In this document: positions 1 to 6,576 of the stretch, in pieces | Layout: each line of letters begins with the position of its first letter | How positions within the stretch are numbered: the first letter of the stretch is position 1 | DNA from: DASVFB01 sp036380275 | Lineage (GTDB): Bacteria > Actinomycetota > Thermoleophilia > Gaiellales > Gaiellaceae | Direction: 5' to 3' | DNA length: 16,486 bases | NCBI GenBank assembly: GCA_036380275.1 | Contig: DASVFB010000002.1 | Span: 1-16,486 of the forward strand | The notes under the pieces: model-generated | What the model was told of the DNA's origin: nothing | The model's input: the letters and a program-made list of their open reading frames with translations, nothing else | Database searches by the model: none | Program-made: the position numbers and the translations under genes

Positions 1-104
1 TGAAGGGCCGCAAGGAAGTCACGAACGAGGCGGTCGCTCTTGCTGCGCTCGCTCTCCTCGCCGCGGGCATCCTCTCGGCGCTCTGGGGTCCACGCCTCCC
101 GTAG
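1..104 (+). CDS. C-terminal end of a small membrane protein (partial)
   Basis: Reading from base 3 gives 33 codons ending in TAG at 102-104; the start lies outside the window. The visible tail begins with a polar stretch (KGRKEVTNEA), continues as an alanine/leucine-rich hydrophobic segment of about 18 residues (AVALAALALLAAGILSAL) and ends WGPRLP. This is a plausible C-terminal transmembrane helix with a very short tail. The family cannot be named from so little. It is read as coding because the frame is open, the composition is membrane-like and a hairpin follows the stop. Confidence 0.5.
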   Translation, partial: KGRKEVTNEAVALAALALLAAGILSALWGPRLP

Positions 105-115
105 TCGCGCAACCC

Positions 116-132
116 CGCGCGCTCGGCGCGCG
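116..132 (+). terminator. Possible terminator hairpin
   Basis: CGCGCG (116-121) pairs perfectly with CGCGCG (127-132) around a 5-nt loop, followed by the T-rich run TTGTGTCT. It sits 12 nt past the stop of the upstream partial gene. The stem is only 6 bp and the T-tract is interrupted, so this is a weak call. Confidence 0.3.
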
Positions 133-167
133 TTGTGTCTAGGCGAACGCAAATCGAGGAGGTATCT

Positions 168-791
168 GTGTCAACGTGGGTTTGGATCTTGATCGTGGCC
201 GCCGCCGTCTTGATCGTGGCGATGGTTGCGTGGGGAATGATGAAGCGCAAGCAGACGAAGCAACTCCAGAGCCAGTTCGGATCTGAGTACGACCGCACGG
301 TGGAGGCCGTCGACAACAAGAAAACGGCCGAGTCGGAGCTCGTCGCACGTCGCGAACGGCGTGAGCAACTTGACATCCGTCCGCTCTCGAGCGCGGCGCG
401 TGAGCGCTACGTCCAGCAATGGCAGATCGTCCAGGTGCAGTTCGTCGACAACCCGTCCGGAGCCGTTGCATCAGCGGACCAGCTGATCCAGTCGGTGATG
501 GCGGATCGCGGCTATCCGGTCAAGGACTTCGAGACGCGCGCGTCCGACGTCTCCGTCGATCATCCGGACGTCGTCGAGAACTACCGGCACGGACATCGCC
601 TCGCGCAGAAGAGCGTGGACGGCGACGGTTCGACCGAGGATCTCCGTCAGGCCATGCGCCACTACCGCGCGTTGTTCGACGACCTCGTCGAGCCGACCGT
701 CGACGAGCCGATGGCGCGGGAGCGCGACGACGCGGCGGCGTCCGCCGACACGAACTCGGCACGACGCGATAGCAGCACGCGCACGAGATGA
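168..791 (+). CDS. Conserved membrane-anchored protein of unknown function
   Basis: The product is about 207 residues. GTG at 168 is chosen over the upstream in-frame GTG at 135 because a strong Shine-Dalgarno (GAGGAGGT, 156-163) sits about 5 nt before it and the first residues then form a clean hydrophobic helix (about 4-25, STWVWILIVAAAVLIVAMVA). A basic KRKQTK stop-transfer follows, giving a single N-terminal anchor with a cytoplasmic body. The soluble part is charged and probably helical, with conserved-looking blocks QFGSEYDRTVE, LSSAARERYVQQW, DRGYPVKDF and DHPDVVENYRHGHRL. It ends in a disordered Asp/Ala/Ser/Arg-rich tail. It resembles a widespread but uncharacterised bacterial family with the DHP-VVENYR block. 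I know of no function and assign none. Confidence 0.8.
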   Translation: MSTWVWILIVAAAVLIVAMVAWGMMKRKQTKQLQSQFGSEYDRTVEAVDNKKTAESELVARRERREQLDIRPLSSAARERYVQQWQIVQVQFVDNPSGAVASADQLIQSVMADRGYPVKDFETRASDVSVDHPDVVENYRHGHRLAQKSVDGDGSTEDLRQAMRHYRALFDDLVEPTVDEPMARERDDAAASADTNSARRDSSTRTR

Positions 792-855
792 CTCGAGGAC
801 GCCGGTGGCGTGAGCGCGGCTCGCGCCATCGGCGCAGCTCTCAAGCTGCAATTGG

Positions 856-861
856 TATCTT
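856..861 (+). promoter_or_regulatory. Possible -10 element for a near-leaderless transcript
   Basis: TATCTT matches the actinobacterial TAnnnT -10 pattern and ends 10 nt before the ATG at 872, with no Shine-Dalgarno between. This would give a 5' UTR of only a few nucleotides. It is a short motif and a weak call on its own, but it agrees with choosing the downstream ATG. Confidence 0.25.
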
Positions 862-871
862 CCGCACCGCG

Positions 872-1291
872 ATGGGAGTCAGAGCGGCATTCGTCGCAAC
901 CTGCGCATTGCTCCTCACCGGCGTCGCGTCGGCAGCGTCGACGCCGTACCTGAAATCCACAGCGGCGAGCCGCGGACACGTGGTCGCTGTGTTCACGCAG
1001 GGAAGCGCCGAGACCGACGACTCGGTGCCCTCGCACATCGCAGTCGCGACCAAGGCGGCAACGCAGTACAACGGATCGTTCATCCCGGCCAACGTGCGCG
1101 TCAGCGAATCGATGTCGAACGTCACGCGGACGGCCGCCGGGCTGCGAGCTCGTACGGTGCACAAGCTGAAGCCGGGCCGCTACTACGTGAAGGTCTCCAC
1201 CATCGCGATCGGGCTCGACTGCACGCCGAAGCTCCCGTGCAAGGAGCTGTGGTCGAACGCGCGGCGCGTGGTCATTCCGCGGCCGAAGTAA
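872..1291 (+). CDS. Small secreted protein, fibronectin-III/Ig-like
   Basis: The product is 139 residues from ATG 872. An ATG at 788 overlaps the previous stop (ATGA), but it would put 28 Arg-rich residues in front of an otherwise textbook signal peptide. From 872 the protein begins MGVRAAFVATCALLLTGVASA, with probable cleavage after ASA around residue 21. The mature part is about 118 residues and predicted beta-rich. It ends with LKPGRYYVKVS, a spaced Cys pair (CTPKLPC) and ELWSNARRVVIPRPK. That layout resembles fn3-like secreted proteins common in Thermoleophilia, where the motif before the Cys pair is PG-YYV. No catalytic motif is visible. The Cys pair may form a disulphide outside the cell. 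The family assignment is from memory and tentative. Confidence 0.65.
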   Translation: MGVRAAFVATCALLLTGVASAASTPYLKSTAASRGHVVAVFTQGSAETDDSVPSHIAVATKAATQYNGSFIPANVRVSESMSNVTRTAAGLRARTVHKLKPGRYYVKVSTIAIGLDCTPKLPCKELWSNARRVVIPRPK

Positions 1292-1298
1292 GAAAGCT

Positions 1299-1331
1299 GC
1301 GGGAGGCAGCGGCTCGACCGCCGCCTCCCGC
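1299..1331. terminator. Hairpin terminator between convergent genes
   Basis: A 14-nt arm (1299-1312) pairs with 1318-1331 around a 5-nt loop, with one mismatch (A-C in plus RNA, G-U in minus RNA). It starts 7 nt after the plus-strand stop and ends 11 nt before the minus-strand gene's stop at 1343, so it can serve both convergent transcripts. There is no long T-tract, as is common in GC-rich actinobacteria. Confidence 0.65.
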
Positions 1332-1342
1332 GGAGTCGCTCC

Positions 1343-2284
1343 CTAGCGCCCTTTCTTCTTGAGCTGCACGACCTGGAACTCGAGGGTGTCGGGCAGCGGC
1401 GTGCCGAAGCGCGCGTTCACCGCGTACAGCCTGTGCCCAAGGTCGTCAATCGTCGTGGGCACCTTGAAGTCGGGATCTTCTAGTCGCGTGACAACTCGGC
1501 CGCGCGCAAGATTGTGCTTGAGCGCGATCACGGCAACCTTGTTCAGCTGGTTCTGGACGACGTAGAGCGTCTTGCCGTCGAGCAGGATCCCGTCGCCGTT
1601 CGGAACGCTCTCACCCGCCGCGAGCACGACGAGCTTTGCGATGCCGGTGGACGGATTGATCCGGTAGAGCTTGCCGCCGACCGTCTGAACAGCGACGAGC
1701 TTCTTGCCGTTCGGCGTCGCGTCGATGCCGTTCAGGTTGAGCCCGGCAACGTGAACGTACTCGCCGCCGAGCGTGATCGTCTGGGCATCGCCAAGCGCGC
1801 CGCCGGGCCCGATCGGGACCTTGTAGAACACGGGCTTCATCGAGTCCGTGAAGTACGCCGCGTTGTGAGTCACGACGACGTCGTTGATGAAGGTGGGCGC
1901 CGTCGCGAAGTTGTACGTCCGGATCGGCGCGCCTGTTGCGGCGTCGTAGACGGATGCGGTGCCGGTGCCGGCGCCGGCGACGAAGAGCCTGTTGCGACTG
2001 TCCAACTCGATGCCGGTAGCGGCCTTCCCGGCGGCGCCGGGGACAAGGATACCGCCGGCACCGGTGCGAAGGTCACCGCGGTAGATCGCGCCGTTCGCGA
2101 CCGAGCCGACGTAGAAGGTTGTGCCGCGGCCGACCTCGATCCCTTCGGGCCGGAATCCGGTCGGCAGCTGGATGACCTGCGGAAACGGCTTGGCGTGTTT
2201 CTCGCCGGCCGCGGGCGAACTGCCGGCGACCACGCCGGCGGCGACTGCCGCAAGCACAGCTGCGATAGACGCGAGACGAAGCAT
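1343..2284 (-). CDS. Secreted beta-propeller (SMP-30/NHL-like, ScyD/ScyE-type)
   Basis: The product is 313 residues from ATG 2284. That start is preferred to the upstream in-frame one at 2383 because it gives a signal peptide (MLRLASIAAVLAAVAAGVVA, then SSPAAG) and has a purine-rich RBS (GGGGG) about 6 nt upstream. The mature protein consists of repeated blade-like units, for example FYVGSVANGAIYRGD (about 57-71), RLFVAGAGTGTASVYD, AAYFTDS, KLVAVQTVGGKLYRI and TLYVVQNQLNKVAVI, consistent with a six-bladed propeller. Close actinobacterial relatives are often annotated misleadingly as 'superoxide dismutase'; nothing here resembles an SOD metal site. It probably acts outside the membrane as a binding protein or lactonase-like enzyme. 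The substrate is unknown. Confidence 0.8.
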   Translation of the reverse strand: MLRLASIAAVLAAVAAGVVAGSSPAAGEKHAKPFPQVIQLPTGFRPEGIEVGRGTTFYVGSVANGAIYRGDLRTGAGGILVPGAAGKAATGIELDSRNRLFVAGAGTGTASVYDAATGAPIRTYNFATAPTFINDVVVTHNAAYFTDSMKPVFYKVPIGPGGALGDAQTITLGGEYVHVAGLNLNGIDATPNGKKLVAVQTVGGKLYRINPSTGIAKLVVLAAGESVPNGDGILLDGKTLYVVQNQLNKVAVIALKHNLARGRVVTRLEDPDFKVPTTIDDLGHRLYAVNARFGTPLPDTLEFQVVQLKKKGR

Positions 2285-2297
2285 TGAGAACCCCCTG

Positions 2298-2327
2298 TTG
2301 TCGATCGTCTTCGGAGAAACGTACGTT
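2298..2327 (+). promoter_or_regulatory. Candidate promoter/operator in divergent spacer
   Basis: TTGTCG (2298-2303) and TACGTT (2322-2327) are spaced 18 nt and point toward the plus-strand operon. The -10 part lies in a perfect 10-bp palindrome, AACGTACGTT (2318-2327). The spacer separates the minus-strand propeller gene from the plus-strand operon, so a dyad here could be an operator. Both matches are imperfect. Confidence 0.25.
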
Positions 2328-2396
2328 GGGAGGGCCGCATTCGGTTCATGCCCCGAAACGGCCAGCCCAAACGGCGTGCGCACATACGCTTGGCCA

Positions 2397-2732
2397 ATGG
2401 TCGATTTCGAGCAAGAGGCTGTCGCCGCGCTCGACGCGCTGCCGCCCGAGCTCCGCCGCGCGATGTCGAACGTGACGATCCTCTTCGAGGACGAGCCGCC
2501 GGACGGCCAACCGCTGCTCGGTCTGTACCAGGGCGTACCGCTGACCCGGCGTACGAGCGGTTACGCCGGTGCCCTGCCCGACAAGATCACGATCTTTCGC
2601 GGACCGATCGAGCGGCTGTACGGCGCCGACCCTGACCAGCTGCGCGCGCAGATCAGGCACGTCGTGCTGCACGAGGTCGCGCACCACTTCGGGATCAGCG
2701 ACGAACGGCTCGTCGAACTCGGTCGCTACTGA
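2397..2732 (+). CDS. Minimal zincin-like metallopeptidase family protein
   Basis: The product is 111 residues from ATG 2397 (MVDFEQEAVAAL...). It matches the short zincin-like family known as DUF1025/Zincin_1 (PF06262). The N-terminal part runs through LPPELRRAMSNVTILFEDEP and then the LLGLYQGVPLTRR segment. The C-terminus carries the metal-site helix HEVAHHFGISD (92-102), which fits HExxHxxG-x-D with H92, H96 and D102 as zinc ligands and E93 as the general base. Length is normal for the family, which is almost only a metal site and has no known substrate. There is no signal peptide, so it is cytoplasmic. The stop is 20 nt before the ATPase-cyclase gene, suggesting one transcript. Confidence 0.85.
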   Translation: MVDFEQEAVAALDALPPELRRAMSNVTILFEDEPPDGQPLLGLYQGVPLTRRTSGYAGALPDKITIFRGPIERLYGADPDQLRAQIRHVVLHEVAHHFGISDERLVELGRY

Positions 2733-2752
2733 CCTCCTGAAACAATCGGGGG

Positions 2753-5700
2753 ATGCTGGACCGAGTTCTCTCCCCCGTGCTCGTCGGGCGCCAGGACGAG
2801 CTGTCCGAGCTCGAGGACGCGCTGCTATCGGTGAATCGGGGCGACGGCCGTTTCGTCCTGCTCGCCGGCGAGGCAGGGATCGGAAAGACGCGTCTCGCCA
2901 CGGAGCTGAGCAAACGCGCGCGCAAGCTCGGTTGCGACGTCCTGTGGGGCAGCTGCTCGGATGCCGAGCTCGTCCTTCCCTTCCTCCCCTTCGTCGAAGC
3001 GGTCGGCAACCACCTCGGCGAACGGGACCCGGCCGTGGTACGAACCGAGCTCGGCCCGGCGGCCGACGAACTGGCGCAGCTGTTCCCGCAGCTCGCGACA
3101 GGCCCCGCGACGGCACCCGCCGGCGACCCCGCCCAGGCCAAGCTGAGGCTCTTCGAGTCGGTCGTGACACTGCTCGAGTTGTGGGCGCGCGATCGCGGCC
3201 TGCTCCTCGTGCTCGACGACATCCACTGGGCGGACGGCTCGACACGCGAGCTCCTCGACTACGCGGCGCGGCGCCTCGTCAGGAGCCGCGTGATGCTGTT
3301 CGCCACGTATCGAAGCGACGAGGTCGACCGGCGCCATCCGCTGACGCGCACGGTGCAGACCTGGCGGAGATCGGGGCTTGCGGAGACGGTCACGGTGTCG
3401 GCGATGACACAGCGAAACGTGATCGAGATGATCGCGGCCATCCTCAACGCCGACGACGTGAGCGCCGAGCTCGCAAAATTCGTCGACGCGCGCGCCGAGG
3501 GCAACCCATTCGTGCTCGAGGAGATGCTGCGAGAAGCGCTCGACCGAGGCGAGATCCTCCAGACGCAGACCGGATGGGCGCGAAGGTCGGCCAAGGCGTT
3601 TCGCCTTCCGGAGACGGTGCGCGAAGCCGTGCTGCTCCGTCTCGGCCGTCTCGACTCGGAGCAGGTCGAGGTGCTACGGGCTGCCGCCGTCCTCGGCCGG
3701 ACGTTCGATTACGGCTTGCTCGTGGACGTTGCGGGACTCGACGAGCGACTCGTGCTGGACGCCCTTGAGTCCGCCGTTGCGCAGCAGCTTCTCGACGAGG
3801 GCGCGGAGGCCGGCGACCGCTACAGCTGGCGCCACGCCCTCACCCAGGAGGCGATCGCGAGCGACACGGTCATGCCCAAGCGCCAGCGAATCCATTCCCT
3901 CGCTGCTGATGCGCTCATCGACAATGACGGAAGCGCAGTCGCCGTCGCCGGCCACCTCCTCGGAGCCGGCCGGACCGACGAGGCCGTCGTCGCCTGTGTT
4001 CGCGCTGCGGACGAAGCCGAGCGCGCAGTCGCATTCAGGGAGGCGAGCCATCTCCTCGAGCGCGTTCTCCCCCACGTCTCCGATCCGCGCGAACAAGCGC
4101 TGCTGCTCTACCGAATGGGCCATCTGCGCTGGATGAACGGTGAGCCGGCCGCGGCCGAGCAGCTCCTCGCCGACTCCGTTGAGCAACTCGACGCACTCGC
4201 GCTCACACGAGAGGCGGCGCGGGCGCGCGTCTACCTCGGCCGTTGCCGGTGGGAGCTCGACCAGCCGGAGGAGGCGGCGCAGGACTACGAGCGCGCACGT
4301 GAGGCGCTCGAAGAGGAGGGTCCGACGCCCGAGCTCGCGCTCGTGTACTTGAGGATCGCCGGGATTCACGCGTTCGAGCTCGACTACATGCAATGCCGCG
4401 TCGCGGCAGAGCGGGCCGTCGAGATCGCCGAGCAGGCCTCCGCGGAGTTCGAGCGTGTCTGGGCTTTCGCCCACGTCGCCCTCGGCCACTACGGCACCTT
4501 GCGCGAGTTCGATCTGCTCGATCGCGCGTACGAGGAGGCTCTCGCGAAGGGCTACACCTTCATCGCCGCGAACGTCCTCTTCAACGAGATCTGGGATCGC
4601 GTGCATACCCTCACGGGCGGACTGGACGACGCCGTGACGAAGGTCGAGCGGATAGCTGCCGAGCTCTGGAATTGGGCCGGCGGAACGATCGCGATGAGCC
4701 TGGCGATGCTCGCGCTCGGCCGGCCCCGCGACGCGCTGCACCATGCGCGTTCAGCGATTGAGCGACACGAGAGTCTTGGAGCGAGCAAGTTTGCGTGGCG
4801 GTCGCATCTCGCGGCAGCCGAAGCGCTGCTCGAGCTCGGGCGCGTCGCGGAGGCGGTCGACGAGCTTCCAGCGCTGTCACCCGGGAACGAGCGCCAGGAC
4901 ATCGTCTACGACACCGCGACCCGCGTCGGCGTCGCGCGTGCGCTCGGACGCACCGAGGAGGCGGTCGAGCTCGCGCGAAGAGCCTCGGCCGACGACGCTG
5001 TGCTGGCCTTCGGGGAGACCGCGGCGGTTGCGGTCGAGGCGTTCGTCGCGGGCGGGCTCCTGGAAGAGGCGGAAGCCGTCCTGCGCCGGACGGAGCGGGT
5101 GCGCGTCGACCTCGGCCGCGCCGGTCTCGAGATTTCCGAGGGCACGATTCTGCTTGCGCAAGGCAACGCCGCCGAGGCGCGAACGCATCTCGACCGTGCG
5201 CAGCACGACTTCGAGGACGCGGGACTGCAGCTCTGGGCGTGGCGCGCCGCCGCGCTCGCGGCCGAAGCTGCAGCGCAGACGGGCGATCGCGACGCCGCGA
5301 CCGAGCTGTTCGCAACGTGCATGCACAGCGCTCATGTCGCAGGCGCGTTTCGCGTTCGAGACGACGCTCGAGTGAGAGCCGCGCGTCTCGGACTCGACGC
5401 TCCTTCGTTCGCTGACGAGCCGGCAAACGAGATCGCCGAGCCCGATGTCGTCCCGGCCGGAGAGCGACTCGTAACGTCGATGTTCGCGGACGTGCGGGGA
5501 TACACGCCGCTGACGTCGGCGATCGCGCCGGAAGAGCTCGCGGATCGCATCACGACGCTCTATCGCTGGGCCGCCACGGAAGTCGGCCGCAGGTATGGCA
5601 TCGTGGACAAGTTCGCCGGCGACGCGGTGATGGCGACCTTCAACGCGGCCGGTGCGCGCGTCGATCATGCAGTACTCGCACTCGAGGCCGCGCTTGCGCT

Positions 5701-6007
5701 GCGTGACAAGGCGGCAATCATGGACCTGCCCGTCGGCATCGGAATCGCGGTCGGCCCCGCCGTCGTCACGCGGTCCGGCGGCGAAGCGAACGTCAGCGTG
5801 CTCGGGGAGGCGACGAACCTCGCCGCTCGGCTGCAGACCGCTGCGGCCGGCGGAGAGATCCTGCTCAGCGGCGAAGCGTTTCGTCGCGTCGCCGCCTGGT
5901 TGGACGAGCGCGGACTGCCCGTCGAGCCGGAGGAGCTCGAGTTGAAAGGCTTCGAGGGAATGCAGCGCGCCTACCGGTTGCGCGCTGCGGTTGCGAGCGC
6001 ACGATGA
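2753..6007 (+). CDS. AAA/STAND ATPase-TPR-class III nucleotide cyclase fusion
   Basis: The product is 1084 residues from ATG 2753. The N-terminal AAA_16/STAND ATPase (about 8-280) begins LVGRQDEL, has Walker A GEAGIGKT (39-46) and Walker B LLLVLDDIHWAD with acidic D155-D156. A winged-helix-like part follows, then a long Ala/Glu/Leu-rich helical region typical of TPR repeats (about 390-880). A class III adenylate/guanylate cyclase domain fills about 903-1080. Metal-binding aspartates D913 (FADVRGYT) and D957 (KFAGDAVM), base-binding K953, and transition-state N1022 and R1026 (TNLAARL) are all present, so catalysis looks intact. The second base-specifying position, usually Asp, is S1015. No LuxR-type HTH and no membrane segment are visible. 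The likely role is a cytoplasmic sensor whose ATPase/TPR part controls cyclic-nucleotide synthesis. The stop overlaps the next gene's start (ATGA). Confidence 0.85.
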   Translation: MLDRVLSPVLVGRQDELSELEDALLSVNRGDGRFVLLAGEAGIGKTRLATELSKRARKLGCDVLWGSCSDAELVLPFLPFVEAVGNHLGERDPAVVRTELGPAADELAQLFPQLATGPATAPAGDPAQAKLRLFESVVTLLELWARDRGLLLVLDDIHWADGSTRELLDYAARRLVRSRVMLFATYRSDEVDRRHPLTRTVQTWRRSGLAETVTVSAMTQRNVIEMIAAILNADDVSAELAKFVDARAEGNPFVLEEMLREALDRGEILQTQTGWARRSAKAFRLPETVREAVLLRLGRLDSEQVEVLRAAAVLGRTFDYGLLVDVAGLDERLVLDALESAVAQQLLDEGAEAGDRYSWRHALTQEAIASDTVMPKRQRIHSLAADALIDNDGSAVAVAGHLLGAGRTDEAVVACVRAADEAERAVAFREASHLLERVLPHVSDPREQALLLYRMGHLRWMNGEPAAAEQLLADSVEQLDALALTREAARARVYLGRCRWELDQPEEAAQDYERAREALEEEGPTPELALVYLRIAGIHAFELDYMQCRVAAERAVEIAEQASAEFERVWAFAHVALGHYGTLREFDLLDRAYEEALAKGYTFIAANVLFNEIWDRVHTLTGGLDDAVTKVERIAAELWNWAGGTIAMSLAMLALGRPRDALHHARSAIERHESLGASKFAWRSHLAAAEALLELGRVAEAVDELPALSPGNERQDIVYDTATRVGVARALGRTEEAVELARRASADDAVLAFGETAAVAVEAFVAGGLLEEAEAVLRRTERVRVDLGRAGLEISEGTILLAQGNAAEARTHLDRAQHDFEDAGLQLWAWRAAALAAEAAAQTGDRDAATELFATCMHSAHVAGAFRVRDDARVRAARLGLDAPSFADEPANEIAEPDVVPAGERLVTSMFADVRGYTPLTSAIAPEELADRITTLYRWAATEVGRRYGIVDKFAGDAVMATFNAAGARVDHAVLALEAALALRDKAAIMDLPVGIGIAVGPAVVTRSGGEANVSVLGEATNLAARLQTAAAGGEILLSGEAFRRVAAWLDERGLPVEPEELELKGFEGMQRAYRLRAAVASAR

Positions 6008-6576
6008 CGGCCGAAGGCACAGAAACGCGTGCGGTCGTGCTCGTCGAGGGGAGCAGCGACCAGTGCGCGGTCGAAGCGCTCGCGGAGCGCCGTGACCGCA
6101 ACCTCGACGCCGAGGGGGTCTCCATCGTCCCAATCGGAGGCGCGCAGGCGATCGGCCGGTTCCTGGATCACTTCGGCCCGCAAGGACTCGACATCCGTCT
6201 CGCTGGCCTATGCGACGCCGCCGAGGAGGGCGACTTCCGACGCGGCCTCGAGCACGCCGGCATCGGCGCGAACCTCGCACGTGACGACATGGAAGAGCTC
6301 GGCTTCTACGTGTGCGACGCCGACCTCGAGGACGAGCTGATCCGCGCTCTCGGTGCGCCGCGTGTCGAAGAGGTCGTCGAGGCGCACGGCGATCTCGGTC
6401 CGTTGCGGACGTTTCAGAAGCAGCCCGAATGGCGGGGACGGCCGGTCGATGATCAGCTGCGCCGGTTCATGGGCAGCGGCGGCAGCCGCAAGATCCGCTA
6501 CGCACGCTTGCTCGTCGAGGCGCTCGACCTTGGAGCTATGCCGAGGCCGCTCGACCGAGTGCTGGCTCACGTGTGA
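6004..6576 (+). CDS. Stand-alone OLD-like TOPRIM domain protein
   Basis: The product is 190 residues; its ATG overlaps the cyclase stop by 4 nt, implying translational coupling. The N-terminus has the TOPRIM signature: a beta strand ending VVLVEGSSDQCAVEAL with catalytic-type E15, and a second acidic cluster at GLCDAAEEGD (68-77, D71 and E74/E75) in place of the usual DxD. Relatives are annotated as 'ATP-dependent endonuclease' or OLD-like TOPRIM. Full OLD nucleases carry an N-terminal ABC ATPase, which is absent here, so nuclease activity is unproven. The second half (YVCDADLEDELIRALG, then the Arg-rich RRFMGSGGSRKIRYARLL) is probably helical and could bind nucleic acid. Related single-domain proteins are common in actinobacteria. 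Confidence 0.75.
   Translation: MTAEGTETRAVVLVEGSSDQCAVEALAERRDRNLDAEGVSIVPIGGAQAIGRFLDHFGPQGLDIRLAGLCDAAEEGDFRRGLEHAGIGANLARDDMEELGFYVCDADLEDELIRALGAPRVEEVVEAHGDLGPLRTFQKQPEWRGRPVDDQLRRFMGSGGSRKIRYARLLVEALDLGAMPRPLDRVLAHV

Noticed and set aside
2346..3768. Long overlapping frames on both strands over the zincin/ATPase junction
   Set aside because: They are Arg/Pro/Ala-rich with no RBS or motifs, and the real genes are identified by HEVAHH and Walker motifs in another frame.
4877..6280. Minus-strand open frame of 467 codons opposite the cyclase domain
   Set aside because: It is Arg-rich low-complexity sequence with no family motifs. It mirrors a clearly coding plus-strand gene and is a typical GC-rich shadow frame.
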